In this document: one piece after another, positions 52,057-60,904 of the stretch
Numbering within the stretch: position 1 is the first letter of the stretch
Layout of the letters: each line of letters opens with the position of its first letter
NCBI RefSeq assembly: GCF_002967715.1
Contig: NZ_PUIA01000094.1
Span: forward strand, 186,001 to 250,000
Length of the DNA stretch: 64,000 nucleotides
Source of the DNA: Blastopirellula marina
GTDB taxonomy: Bacteria; Planctomycetota; Planctomycetia; Pirellulales; Pirellulaceae
Direction: 5' to 3'
Notes under the pieces: model-generated
The model's database searches: none
The model's input: only the letters and a program-made list of their open reading frames with translations
Told to the model about the DNA's origin: nothing
Translations under genes and position numbers: made by a program

Positions 52057-53655
52057 TTACTCCATCCACCCCAAATAACCCAAGTACGTGTACATCCAAG
52101 GATGAATCCACGGATTAAGCGCCGAATAGCTGGCCGATATCGCTGAAAACAACAACAGTACCGCAAACAGCAACTGCCCCCAGCGAGCATTCTTCCAGCG
52201 ATCCAATACCGGAATCATGGCGGTTAACCATAGGGGAATCAGCCAGAAAGCCCAGCGAAAGCCAGAGGTCATTCCGCCGTAGTTACGATCTTTCAGCGGT
52301 CGGAAGATATAGAACAACACACAGACCAGCGTCAGCACAATGATGAACACGGCAACCTGTCGCAGGCTCCCCTTCTCCGATAGCCACAGCCCCAGCCCTA
52401 TTAAAGAAAGGAACCACACCGGCGTGAGTGACAATATCCCGTGATGTCCGAGTGTCACATGAAACGCGTACAGGCCGATCGACTTCTCTCCCTTGTCGAC
52501 CCCCTTCTTCACGCCAGGCTTCCAATAGCTGGTGTCGTAGTCGTACCAGTTGTCCCAGTCGCGAACTTCGATGTTGCTGTCGGTGCGCTGCACGGCATAG
52601 CGGCGGTCGATCCCCGTGTCGAGAACCACCCACCGGTTGCCCGTCTCACGGGTAATGATCTCGGCCTGATCGCTCAGCTGAATCTCGTGCCTGGCAAGCA
52701 CCTCTTTCAGTTCGGCAGGCACCTCGTTCTTATCCAGTGCGCCATGCATCTTGGTTTCTAGTGTTCCCAGCACCTCGCCATCGGCGCGATGGGCATACGG
52801 CGGTCGCCACGATTGATGGGCGATGTAGTTCGTCACCAGCGACGCCCCTAAGATCACCGCTGCGGCTGGCACTCCGTATAGAAGCGTTCCGACAGGTCGC
52901 TTGATCAGCATCGCCAGTCCCAGCAGACCAAAGAAGCTGAACGCCGGCAGATCGTTCACTGCCGCACAGGCCGCAAAGAAACCAGCCCCCAGCAAGTAAC
53001 GCGCGTCGCCGCGATCGTCGCACCAGACGCGCAAACCGCAGAACATCGCAATCGCTACACTCATCGCAGCCAGGCTGTGGTTGTTGATCGTGACAGCGTA
53101 CGTCGTCAGAAACGTACCAAATGCAACCGTCGCCACGATACCAAGCCGGGCAAAATCCGACTTCGCGTAACGTTCGACAATCCAGATCGTCGCCCACAGC
53201 AGCCCCAATAGAAACAGCCCATTGGTCGCAATCAATATCGCGCGACCGACGTAATAAGGGTGCTCGGAGATCTCCATGCCGATCGTATTCTTGATCAGCC
53301 AATATTCGCCAGCCAGTACACAGGCCATCAGTGGCGGTTTGCTGCTGTAGTAGTGGTACTTTCCATCCGGGCCGATGTGATACACCTTATCGATCGAATC
53401 CCAGTAGCGGTCCTTGATCACCTCGTCGATGGCAAACGTCTGGTGATCGACCAGCGAACGGACCGTCGCCCAGCGGCTGCGATCGTTCGCACTGAGAAAC
53501 GGATGCCGGTTGTGTTCGGCCGTCACGGCGAAGATGCGACCCACGGCATTGCCCAGGCACACCGCGATCAACAGCCAATATACGGCCCAGCGCAAACGAT
53601 CGGCGTCGGTCCACGTGTTGTCGGACTTGCGGGGAACTCTAGCTGGCTTCGTCAC
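52057..53655 (-). CDS. Polytopic membrane protein, GT-C-type glycosyltransferase-like
   Basis: The 532-residue protein has about ten hydrophobic helices (WAVYWLLIAVCLGNAVGRIF; LIATNGLFLLGLLWATIWIV; IFCGLRV-type segments; VAVFIIVLTLVCVLFYIF). An extracytoplasmic loop after the first helix (RSLVDHQTFAIDEVI, GKYHYYSSKPPLMACVLAG) has the layout of GT-C enzymes such as the ArnT/PMT families, where acidic residues bind the lipid-linked donor. Its start overlaps the stop of the GT2 gene by 17 bases, so they form an operon. The acceptor is unknown. Confidence 0.75.
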   Translation of the reverse strand: MTKPARVPRKSDNTWTDADRLRWAVYWLLIAVCLGNAVGRIFAVTAEHNRHPFLSANDRSRWATVRSLVDHQTFAIDEVIKDRYWDSIDKVYHIGPDGKYHYYSSKPPLMACVLAGEYWLIKNTIGMEISEHPYYVGRAILIATNGLFLLGLLWATIWIVERYAKSDFARLGIVATVAFGTFLTTYAVTINNHSLAAMSVAIAMFCGLRVWCDDRGDARYLLGAGFFAACAAVNDLPAFSFFGLLGLAMLIKRPVGTLLYGVPAAAVILGASLVTNYIAHQSWRPPYAHRADGEVLGTLETKMHGALDKNEVPAELKEVLARHEIQLSDQAEIITRETGNRWVVLDTGIDRRYAVQRTDSNIEVRDWDNWYDYDTSYWKPGVKKGVDKGEKSIGLYAFHVTLGHHGILSLTPVWFLSLIGLGLWLSEKGSLRQVAVFIIVLTLVCVLFYIFRPLKDRNYGGMTSGFRWAFWLIPLWLTAMIPVLDRWKNARWGQLLFAVLLLFSAISASYSALNPWIHPWMYTYLGYLGWME

Positions 53656-54607
53656 GCACGCCTACCTTTTGCGAGATGAAGTACGACTTGGTCTGCGGAG
53701 CAATTGCCGAACGAATGATTTCAGCCAACAAGCCCACCGTGACAAACTGCGTCCCCAGCAGCAGCGAGACGATCGAGTAGTAGAAGATGGCCCGCTTGTG
53801 TAGTTCGATCGGTTCTTCCGCACCCAGCAGCCGATCGATCACCCACCATCCCGAAAGCCCAAACAGCCCCAGGAAACCGAGTGCGAAGAACAAAAGGCCA
53901 ATCCCACCCAACAGATGCTGCGGCCGCTGCCCGTAACCAGTAATGAACGCGACGGTCGTCAGGTCGAGGAATCCTTTCAGGAACCGGCGCACCCCGTACT
54001 TCGAATGGCCGAACTGCCGGGCTCGGTGATTGATCACGATCTCGCCGACCTTCCAACCATGGGCCGCGGCCAGCACCGGCACAAATCGATGCAGCTCGCC
54101 GTACAAGCGGACTTCGTCGAAGATCTCGCCGCGGTAACACTTCATACCGCAGTTATGATCGTGCAGCTTCACGCCAGTCAGCGTACTGACCATCCAGTTG
54201 AATACCCGCGACGGCCCAACCTTATGCCAGGGATCGTGCCGTACTTGCTTCCAGCCGCTAACCACGTCGTAGCCGGCGTCTAGTTGTTCCAGAAAGCGGG
54301 GAATCTCGTGCGGATCGTCCTGCAGATCCGCATCCATCGTGATGATCACGTCCCCTTGGGCTTCCTGAAAACCAGCATCCAGGCCGGCCGCTTTGCCAAA
54401 GTTACGGCGAAACTTGAGCCCGCGAATACGCGAGTCTTTCTCGACCAGCTTCGTGACCACGTTCCACGACTCGTCCTTCGAACCGTCGTCGATGAAGATG
54501 ATCTCAACATCGTAGTTGTGGGCCGTAACGACTTCGCAAATCTCTTCGTGCAGTTTGTCGAGACTCTCGTCTTCGTTATAGACAGGGATCACCAGGGAGA
54601 GCTTCAT
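53639..54607 (-). CDS. Family 2 glycosyltransferase (polyprenyl-phosphate sugar transferase type)
   Basis: Start at the ATG at 54605-54607 (322 residues; an ATG three codons upstream is possible). The GT2 fold begins MKLSLVIPVYNEDESLDKL, with donor-binding IIFIDDGSKDESWNV and the DxD motif TMDADLQDDPHEIPRF. NCGMKCYRGEIFDEV is the ArnC/DPM-type acceptor block. Two C-terminal membrane helices (GGIGLLFFALGFLGLFGLSG; LLLGTQFVTVGLLAEII) are typical of polyprenyl-phosphate glycosyltransferases. It probably makes a lipid-linked sugar that the downstream GT-C protein uses. Confidence 0.93.
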   Translation of the reverse strand: MKLSLVIPVYNEDESLDKLHEEICEVVTAHNYDVEIIFIDDGSKDESWNVVTKLVEKDSRIRGLKFRRNFGKAAGLDAGFQEAQGDVIITMDADLQDDPHEIPRFLEQLDAGYDVVSGWKQVRHDPWHKVGPSRVFNWMVSTLTGVKLHDHNCGMKCYRGEIFDEVRLYGELHRFVPVLAAAHGWKVGEIVINHRARQFGHSKYGVRRFLKGFLDLTTVAFITGYGQRPQHLLGGIGLLFFALGFLGLFGLSGWWVIDRLLGAEEPIELHKRAIFYYSIVSLLLGTQFVTVGLLAEIIRSAIAPQTKSYFISQKVGVRDEAS

Positions 54608-54632
54608 TTGCTTCACTTCTCACGCATACTCG

Positions 54633-55628
54633 TTATGCAGGATTTTGGGCAGGATCGGTGGTCGAGCTCTCTTCGGAAGAAGGAGACTCCGAAGTCGCAT
54701 CGTCCGTGGCAGGGGCGGAGGCGGGAATTCCATATAGGATAATTGCCAACGCCACTTCTGCCAAAAGCCACGAAACCCGCAACAACACAGCCGACACCAC
54801 CGCGACCACCGGACCGAAGACCGGGGCCATCATTTCCATAATCACATATTCACGAACCCCCATCCCACCGGGAATGGGTGTCACAAAGCCCACGACCATC
54901 GCCAGGCAGACGGTCGCGGCCAACAGGGGGAACATCGTTAAACCGCCCGCCATGTGGGCATCGGCGTCGGGAATGCTGGTCATCGTGGCAAACATACTGC
55001 CTCCCAGCAGGGTCCAGCCCACGATATTCGCTCCCCAGCCCCAGGCCATCGTCGGGTAATTCAGCCCGGCCAGTTTCTCTTCGATCTCGGGATTGATGCG
55101 CGAGACCTTCAAGAAGAGGACCACCGCGCGAAACACCGGCGGCAATGTCACGAAGCTGGCGGCCAGGCCAATTCCGACCGCCGTCCACAGGAGTAACTGC
55201 TGATGGGAAAACCAGATGGCAATTAATATCGCGCCGTAAACCGCCCCGACCGCAACCATGGTCAGCGTTTCCGCGAAGACCGCGGTCGCGACGACCGATC
55301 GTTGCAGATGATTACCTTGCACCAGGGAAGTTCGCAGTACCACAACCAATGCTTTGCCAGGGACATACTTTCCCAGGTGACCAATGAAGTAGGCCCGCAC
55401 GGCACTATAGAGCCGCGGCTCTTGCTTCATGGCCTTCATCAATCGGTACCAGAACAACCCCATTGGCAGGGTGCCCAACAGGTACAGCGAACCAGCCAAC
55501 ACGATCCAGGGCCAACGAAGTTCTTCGAAAGAAAAATTTTGTTGCTGAACTTGGGCGATCGCTTTTTCAATATTTCGCCATATCCCCCAGGCAACCAGAA
55601 CCATCACGATGAGCTGAATTGCGTTCAT
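54633..55628 (-). CDS. Lysylphosphatidylglycerol synthase-type (UPF0104) membrane protein, flippase-like
   Basis: Start taken at the ATG at 55626-55628 (331 residues; 25 more codons are open upstream). It has about eight transmembrane helices and the family's conserved elements LFWYRLMKAMKQEP, VRAYFIGHLGKYVPGKALVV and GFVTPIPGGMGVREYVIMEM. Members include the flippase domain of MprF and YbhN-like proteins. A soluble Ser/Glu/Asp-rich tail closes it. With the GT2 and GT-C genes just downstream it likely handles translocation of a lipid intermediate. Confidence 0.9.
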   Translation of the reverse strand: MNAIQLIVMVLVAWGIWRNIEKAIAQVQQQNFSFEELRWPWIVLAGSLYLLGTLPMGLFWYRLMKAMKQEPRLYSAVRAYFIGHLGKYVPGKALVVVLRTSLVQGNHLQRSVVATAVFAETLTMVAVGAVYGAILIAIWFSHQQLLLWTAVGIGLAASFVTLPPVFRAVVLFLKVSRINPEIEEKLAGLNYPTMAWGWGANIVGWTLLGGSMFATMTSIPDADAHMAGGLTMFPLLAATVCLAMVVGFVTPIPGGMGVREYVIMEMMAPVFGPVVAVVSAVLLRVSWLLAEVALAIILYGIPASAPATDDATSESPSSEESSTTDPAQNPA

Positions 55629-55951
55629 CGCGCGCGACTTCCACACCTTCGCCCCTTTGGCTGGCGTATCGTCCGGGCAATCTGGGCTTGCTGGGGAAAC
55701 CAAAACTCGGTCTCTGACGGCATTGATAGCGGATGTGGATAACTTGGCGATGATAGTCTATTGCCGACAGCCTGCGAACCCCAAGCGCGATTCGTCCGTA
55801 GTGCTATACCAATCCAGAGATAGGGAATTCTCCTCGCGGCTATGCTTGCGGCAAGAATGCTGTCAAATGTCGCTTTCCCGTTTCCCCAATAATAGTTAGG
55901 ATTAGCGGCACAAGTTGCATGATGCACGTGCTGTGCGAGGAGTATGAGACT

Positions 55952-57589
55952 GTGTACGCCGCCTGCTTATTAATTACGTCCGCCGTTCTTGGCGTGGATT
56001 TCGGCTATCAGCCCACTGATTCGGGGCAGCTGGAATACATTATTCAGATCGAACCGGAAGCGATCGAAAAGCTCAAATCGGGCGAAGCGATTCAAGTCGG
56101 TCTACCTCCGAACGTACAGCGCGTTCAGGTCTTTCGTGTTCAAGTCGGAGATGCAGAACTGCCTAAGATTCTGCCCACCTCCTACGAAGAGCCGGTCAAC
56201 GAGCGGACCAACGAGATCGGCCTGATGCCGACCGAGTCTCCCAAGTTGACCGCTCCGCCGGAAACGACTTCCGCGGCCGACACCAGGCCGGCACTTGGCG
56301 AAGAACTCGCTCAGTATATTCCGCGTCAGACTCGCACGCTCCCATCGGGCGCGACCGAGCCAGTCCAGCCCAGCACCAGCACAGCCACGAACACCGGCAG
56401 CAGCTTTCCAGCGATTCCTGGTGCGGCTGAACGTTACGGCGGTGCCTCATCGACAGCCGGATCGCGGTTTTCGGTACCTGCGACGCCGGGAAGTCCTTAC
56501 GGTGCCGTACAAACCAGTGGCACAACACCGCTCGGCTCGGTCCCAACTCCCCCCAGCACCAACACCGGTAGCACGACCGGCAGTCAGTACAATGCCGGCT
56601 CGACCAGTACGCCCGGCAGCACAGCTACGCCCGGTAGCACAATGGCCAGTGGTGGTGCCACTGGTGGAAGTGGAACCACCTGGAATGCCACCACGCAGAA
56701 CAGCGGCACCACGAACTCCGGAACCAGTGCCACCAACCCTTACCGCTTCAATCAGCCTGCTGCCGGCAGCAATCAAAGTGCCCCGGATCTGATTTCGCCG
56801 TCTGATTCCAACAACTGGGTCTCGAATACCGGCCAATCAGGCACCGGTTCGACCTACGGTAACAATCAGACCAACACCGGAACCAACCAGACCGGCCAAA
56901 CCGGCGGAACGCTGGGCCAGCCCAACAACACCGGTAGCAATTACACCTACCCTGGTTCCAACACTTCACAACAGAACAGCGGCAACCTGGCCAACAACAG
57001 CGGCACGAATACCGACAGCACGTGGCCGGCCAGTACCTGGAACCAGAACCAGACTGGCGTCAACACGGCACCTTACAGCCCGCTGCCCAACAACAACCAG
57101 AACACGCAGCAGCAGCCGCAGTACAACAACCAACAACCACCGCCAGGGTACAACCCCCAGCAGCCATACGGTAGCAACTTCGTGAACAACGGTTACGGTC
57201 AGCAGCCGCCGTACAACTACGGAGCGAATCCCAACTACCAGTACAACAACCAGCAACCCCCTTATTACCAACCACCGTACGCTGGTCAGCAGCCGGTCGC
57301 CCAGGTTGCTTATAACCAGCCCGCAGGCACGGCTCCTCCTACCCAGCAGTCACCAAGCGGGACCACGAATGCTTCCGTTTCCGGAACCGAAAAGGAGACG
57401 GAAATTGTCGAAAAGGTTGTCGAGAAGGAAGTCGAAACGCTCCCCTCGTGGTGGCCGTTCCTGGCCTTTGGCTTCCTATTATCGTTCTGTGCCAACGGGT
57501 ACATGTTCATCATCTCGCAAGACTTCCAACGCAAGTATCAAGACCTGCTGGAAGACGTTCGCGACCTGCGAACGATGTCGAACGACTAA
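55952..57589 (+). CDS. Asn/Gln/Thr/Gly-rich low-complexity membrane protein
   Basis: Start uncertain. The GTG at 55952 has GAGGAG 9 bases upstream and starts VYAACLLITSAVLGVDFG (545 residues), whereas the ATG at 55919 has no ribosome-binding site. A folded N-terminal segment (LEYIIQIEPEAIEKLKSG, VQRVQVFRVQVGD) is followed by ~370 residues of low complexity: Ser/Thr/Gly/Pro (about 130-260), then Asn/Gln/Thr/Gly (about 260-350), then Tyr/Gln/Pro/Asn (about 370-470). Near the C-terminus a charged KETEIVEKVVEKEVETL precedes a membrane helix (WWPFLAFGFLLSFCANGYMF) and a short coiled coil. The disordered part probably lies outside or projects from the membrane. Function unknown. Confidence 0.75.
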   Translation: MYAACLLITSAVLGVDFGYQPTDSGQLEYIIQIEPEAIEKLKSGEAIQVGLPPNVQRVQVFRVQVGDAELPKILPTSYEEPVNERTNEIGLMPTESPKLTAPPETTSAADTRPALGEELAQYIPRQTRTLPSGATEPVQPSTSTATNTGSSFPAIPGAAERYGGASSTAGSRFSVPATPGSPYGAVQTSGTTPLGSVPTPPSTNTGSTTGSQYNAGSTSTPGSTATPGSTMASGGATGGSGTTWNATTQNSGTTNSGTSATNPYRFNQPAAGSNQSAPDLISPSDSNNWVSNTGQSGTGSTYGNNQTNTGTNQTGQTGGTLGQPNNTGSNYTYPGSNTSQQNSGNLANNSGTNTDSTWPASTWNQNQTGVNTAPYSPLPNNNQNTQQQPQYNNQQPPPGYNPQQPYGSNFVNNGYGQQPPYNYGANPNYQYNNQQPPYYQPPYAGQQPVAQVAYNQPAGTAPPTQQSPSGTTNASVSGTEKETEIVEKVVEKEVETLPSWWPFLAFGFLLSFCANGYMFIISQDFQRKYQDLLEDVRDLRTMSND

Positions 57590-57651
57590 CACGTATTCAG
57601 ATATCTGGTACCTGCGGTCCGACCCGCGACACGCGGGCCCTACAAGAAATG

Positions 57652-57686
57652 AAAAAGCATCGAAGCTAACACTTCGATGCTTTTTT
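57652..57686. terminator. Bidirectional terminator between convergent genes
   Basis: A 14-bp stem AAAAAGCATCGAAG / CTTCGATGCTTTTT (57652-57665, 57672-57685) with a 6-base loop and T-runs on both strands separates the Asn-rich protein gene from topA. Confidence 0.9.
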
Positions 57687-57712
57687 GTTTCGAAACCGGA
57701 CAAGCTCCGCGA

Positions 57713-60475
57713 TTAGAACGGGGCTTCGTCGCTGGCCGACTCTTCTGCTTTCTTGGCCGTCTTTTTGGTCGCTGCCTTCTTGGTAGTCGACTTCTTCGCG
57801 GTCTTCTTGGTGGCGGCCTTTTTCTTGGTCGTCTTCTTTTTGGCCGTTTTCTTGGGAGCAGCCTTCTTGGTCTCCGTCTTCTTCTTGGCCTTCTTTTTCT
57901 TGGTGCCTCCCTTGGCGGCTCGTTCGGCCAGAAGTTGCAGGGCGACCTCCATCGTCAACTCGTCTGGCGAAGCCCCCTTCGGCAGCGAGGCGTTCGTTTC
58001 GCCATCGGTCACATAAGGGCCGTAGCGACCATCCATGACCTTGATCACTTCTTCGGTCACCGGCGACTTGTCGAGCGTCTTAAGCGGCTCTTTCGGAGCC
58101 CCTCGACCGCCCCGCGTCTTCGGCTGAGCCAACAGTTCGAGGGCCTTTTCCATCTCGATTTCGATCGGAGAAATATCGGCCGGCAGCGAACGAGTTTCGT
58201 CGTTCCACTTGACGTAAGGACCGAACCGCCCGTTATAGGCGACGATCGGCTTTTGATCGTCGGGGTGCAAGCCGACTTCACGTGGCAACGAAAGCAGCTT
58301 GATCGCCGTTTCCAGGTTCACGTCACCGGCGTTCATTCCCTTCAACAGCGAAGCATTCTTCGGCTTCTCTTCGTCGTCCGAAGACCCCATCTGCACGTAC
58401 GGGCCAAATCGGCCGGTCTTCAGATAGATTGGCTTGCCTGTTTCGGGGTGCTCGCCCATCGGCTCTTCCCCTTTTTCGGCCTGTTCGAGAATCTCCATGG
58501 CCTTGGCCAGGTCGATCTCGTCCGGAGGCAGTTCATCAGGGATCGATCCGCGGCGTTCTCCTTGTTCGACATACGGTCCATAGCGACCGACACGCACGAA
58601 GACTTCGTCGCGATACTCACCTTCTTCGGGTGCGCCCAGCGGAATCGAGTTCACGCTACGGGCATCGACGTCCTTAATGCGTTCCTCGATGACCTGCTTC
58701 AGGCCGTGGTTTTCCACGCCGAAGTAGAACTTCTTGAGGTAATCGTTCGCATCTGCTTCGCCGCGGCTGATGCTGTCGAGGTCGTCTTCCATCTTCGCGG
58801 TGAAGTCGTAGTCGACCAGCCGTTCAAGGTGCGCTTCAAGCAAGCCCACCACGGCAAACGACGTCCACGTGGGAACCAGGGCATTCCCCTTCTTGAAAAC
58901 ATATTCGCGACGGAGAATCGTATCGATAATCGAGGCGTACGTACTCGGACGACCAATCCCCATTTCTTCCAGACTACGCGTCAGCGAAGCTTCGCTGAAC
59001 CGGGCAGGCGGCTGGGTGGTGTGGCTCTTCGGGTCGAACTCTTTGGCATCGACCTTCTGCCCGACTTCCACCGCAGGAAGCAACGTTTCGCGGTCGGCCA
59101 GTTCGGCTTGAGGATCGTCCGATCCTTCGACGTAAGCTCGCAAAAAGCCAGGGAAATCGATCGTCTTGCCACTAACGTAGAAGACGGCCTGACCGCCACC
59201 GATGTTGATCGAAATGCGGTGTCCGCGGGCATCGGCCATCTGGCAGGCCACCGTTCGCTTCCAGATCATCTCGAACAGCTTGAACTGTTCGGCGTTGAGT
59301 TCACCTTTGAGCGATTCCGGCTTGCGGAATTCGTTACCGGCAGGTCGAATCGCCTCGTGAGCTTCCTGGGCGTTCTTTACCTTGGAAGCGTAAACGCGAG
59401 GGCTTTCCGGCAGGTATTCTTTGCCGTACTCGCTTTCAACCAGCCTACGCGAAGCGTCGATCGCTACCTGGGCCAGGTTGGTCGAGTCGGTACGCATGTA
59501 AGTAATGTAACCGTTTTCGTACAGGCTCTGGGCGACCTGCATCGTTCGCCGAGCGGTAAAGCCCAGCTTACGGTTGGCTTCCTGCTGCAGCGTACTGGTC
59601 GTAAACGGAGCAGCCGGCTTGCTGGTGTAGGGCTTGTTCTCGAGGTTGCTGACCGAGAAGTCCGCACTGCGAATCCGCTCGAGCAGGTCTTTGGCCCCTG
59701 CTTCGTCCAGCAGCAGCAGACCTTCCTTGTTGACCTTACCGGTGGAAGCATCGAAGTCGCGGCTGGATGGCACACGCTTGCCGTCCGCTTCGACCAGGGT
59801 CGCGTCAAACGACTGGCCGTTGACCTCGAACGTGGCGACCAGGTCCCAGTAGGTGGCCGAGTGGAACGCCATACGGTCTCGTTCGCGCTGCACGATCAGA
59901 CGCACCGCCACGCTTTGCACGCGGCCGGCCGACAGTTTCGGCTTGATCTTCCGCCACAACAGGGGCGAAACCTCGTAACCATATAAACGGTCTAGAATTC
60001 GGCGAGTTTCCTGGGCACGCACCATGCCGTCGTCGATCGTACGGGGGTGTTCCAGGGCTTCGGCGATCGCCGTTTCGGTGATTTCGTGGAAAACGAGCCG
60101 ATGGACCGGGACTTTCGGCTTCAAGATTTCCTGTAAATGCCAGCTGATCGCTTCCCCTTCGCGGTCTTCGTCCGTCGCGAGGTAAAGTTCGTCCGACTCC
60201 TTCAGCAGCTTCTTCAGCTTGGTGACTTGTTGCTTCTTGTCGGTCGGCACGATGTAGACCGGGTCGAAGTTGTCGTTGACGTTCACCCCCAGGTAGGCCC
60301 ACTCCTGGTCCTTATATTCCTGCGGGATTTCCTTCGCACCTTGGGGAAGATCGCGAACGTGGCCGATCGAAGCCTCGACGAGGTAATTCTTTCCGAGGAA
60401 TTTTGAGATCGTCCGAGCCTTGGCCGGGGACTCGACGATTACCAAGGCCTTCTTGCTCTTACCCGATTCCGCCAT
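57713..60475 (-). CDS. topA: DNA topoisomerase I with histone-H1-like C-terminal tail
   Basis: The 920-residue type IA enzyme relaxes negative supercoils. The TOPRIM domain is at about residues 8-150 (ALVIVESPAKARTISKFLG; ATDEDREGEAISWHL). The core contains RRILDRLYGYEVSPLLW and the catalytic Tyr in YITYMRTDSTNLAQV. After about residue 590, instead of zinc fingers, come several topoisomerase C-terminal repeats (VGRYGPYVEQGERRG; TGRFGPYVQMG; NGRFGPYVKWND; DGRYGPYVTDGET). The last ~65 residues are almost only Lys, Ala and Thr (KKAAPKKTAKKKTTKKKA), like histone H1 tails, and probably bind DNA nonspecifically. It is divergent from the foldase gene. Confidence 0.97.
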   Translation of the reverse strand: MAESGKSKKALVIVESPAKARTISKFLGKNYLVEASIGHVRDLPQGAKEIPQEYKDQEWAYLGVNVNDNFDPVYIVPTDKKQQVTKLKKLLKESDELYLATDEDREGEAISWHLQEILKPKVPVHRLVFHEITETAIAEALEHPRTIDDGMVRAQETRRILDRLYGYEVSPLLWRKIKPKLSAGRVQSVAVRLIVQRERDRMAFHSATYWDLVATFEVNGQSFDATLVEADGKRVPSSRDFDASTGKVNKEGLLLLDEAGAKDLLERIRSADFSVSNLENKPYTSKPAAPFTTSTLQQEANRKLGFTARRTMQVAQSLYENGYITYMRTDSTNLAQVAIDASRRLVESEYGKEYLPESPRVYASKVKNAQEAHEAIRPAGNEFRKPESLKGELNAEQFKLFEMIWKRTVACQMADARGHRISINIGGGQAVFYVSGKTIDFPGFLRAYVEGSDDPQAELADRETLLPAVEVGQKVDAKEFDPKSHTTQPPARFSEASLTRSLEEMGIGRPSTYASIIDTILRREYVFKKGNALVPTWTSFAVVGLLEAHLERLVDYDFTAKMEDDLDSISRGEADANDYLKKFYFGVENHGLKQVIEERIKDVDARSVNSIPLGAPEEGEYRDEVFVRVGRYGPYVEQGERRGSIPDELPPDEIDLAKAMEILEQAEKGEEPMGEHPETGKPIYLKTGRFGPYVQMGSSDDEEKPKNASLLKGMNAGDVNLETAIKLLSLPREVGLHPDDQKPIVAYNGRFGPYVKWNDETRSLPADISPIEIEMEKALELLAQPKTRGGRGAPKEPLKTLDKSPVTEEVIKVMDGRYGPYVTDGETNASLPKGASPDELTMEVALQLLAERAAKGGTKKKKAKKKTETKKAAPKKTAKKKTTKKKAATKKTAKKSTTKKAATKKTAKKAEESASDEAPF

Positions 60476-60620
60476 GAATGATCCAATACAATTCGACTAG
60501 TGCCGCTGGGTCTACGTTGCTGTTGCCTGACGTAAAAACAAAGGTGCTTCGACGTAATGTTCTTATCTGCTAATCGTGCTGGTCAAATTTAACGCTGAGC
60601 CGTACGCTTTCCGCCAGACG

Positions 60621-60650
60621 AAAAATCGCCACAGTCGGTGCGATTTTTTT
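60621..60650. terminator. Terminator-like hairpin inside the topA leader region
   Basis: A 9-bp stem AAAAATCGC / GCGATTTTT (60621-60629, 60640-60648) with a 10-base loop and flanking T-runs on both strands. No gene ends here, so it may end a small RNA or act as an attenuator in the topA leader. Confidence 0.5.
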
Positions 60651-60832
60651 GAAAACTCAGCCCATCGTCTGAAATTTCAGTGAAGCTTTCCCGTGCTGCG
60701 CAAATTTTGCGTCAAACAGCCCTAAAGGAAAGCCGCTGCTACGTTTGCGGGCTCTGATTGGGATTGTACAAACCACAATAGCCCCTACAATCGTTCGAAT
60801 TGTTCATTCCCGCAAAGCAATCAGTAGTGCGT

Positions 60833-60851
60833 CTTGACTCCTAATGTCAAG
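60833..60851. promoter_or_regulatory. Inverted repeat upstream of the foldase gene, candidate operator
   Basis: CTTGAC (60833-60838) and GTCAAG (60846-60851) are perfect inverted copies separated by 7 bases, 54 bases before the ATG. TTGACT within it could also serve as a -35 element. Confidence 0.35.
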
Positions 60852-60904
60852 GGGGCGGGACATTTTAACACCCCACCGGCGGTTCCATTTTTCGATAGGC
60901 GACA

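Larger units (their letters stand above)
60476..60904. other. Divergent intergenic region with two inverted repeats
   Basis: No protein gene is supported. A terminator-like hairpin is at 60621-60648 and a perfect CTTGAC-N7-GTCAAG repeat at 60833-60851. Promoters of topA and the foldase gene should both lie here. Confidence 0.5.

Noticed and set aside
57677-59986. 769-codon plus-strand open frame
   Set aside because: Complete antisense shadow of topA; leucine/arginine/phenylalanine-rich, no family motifs, and topA is unambiguous.
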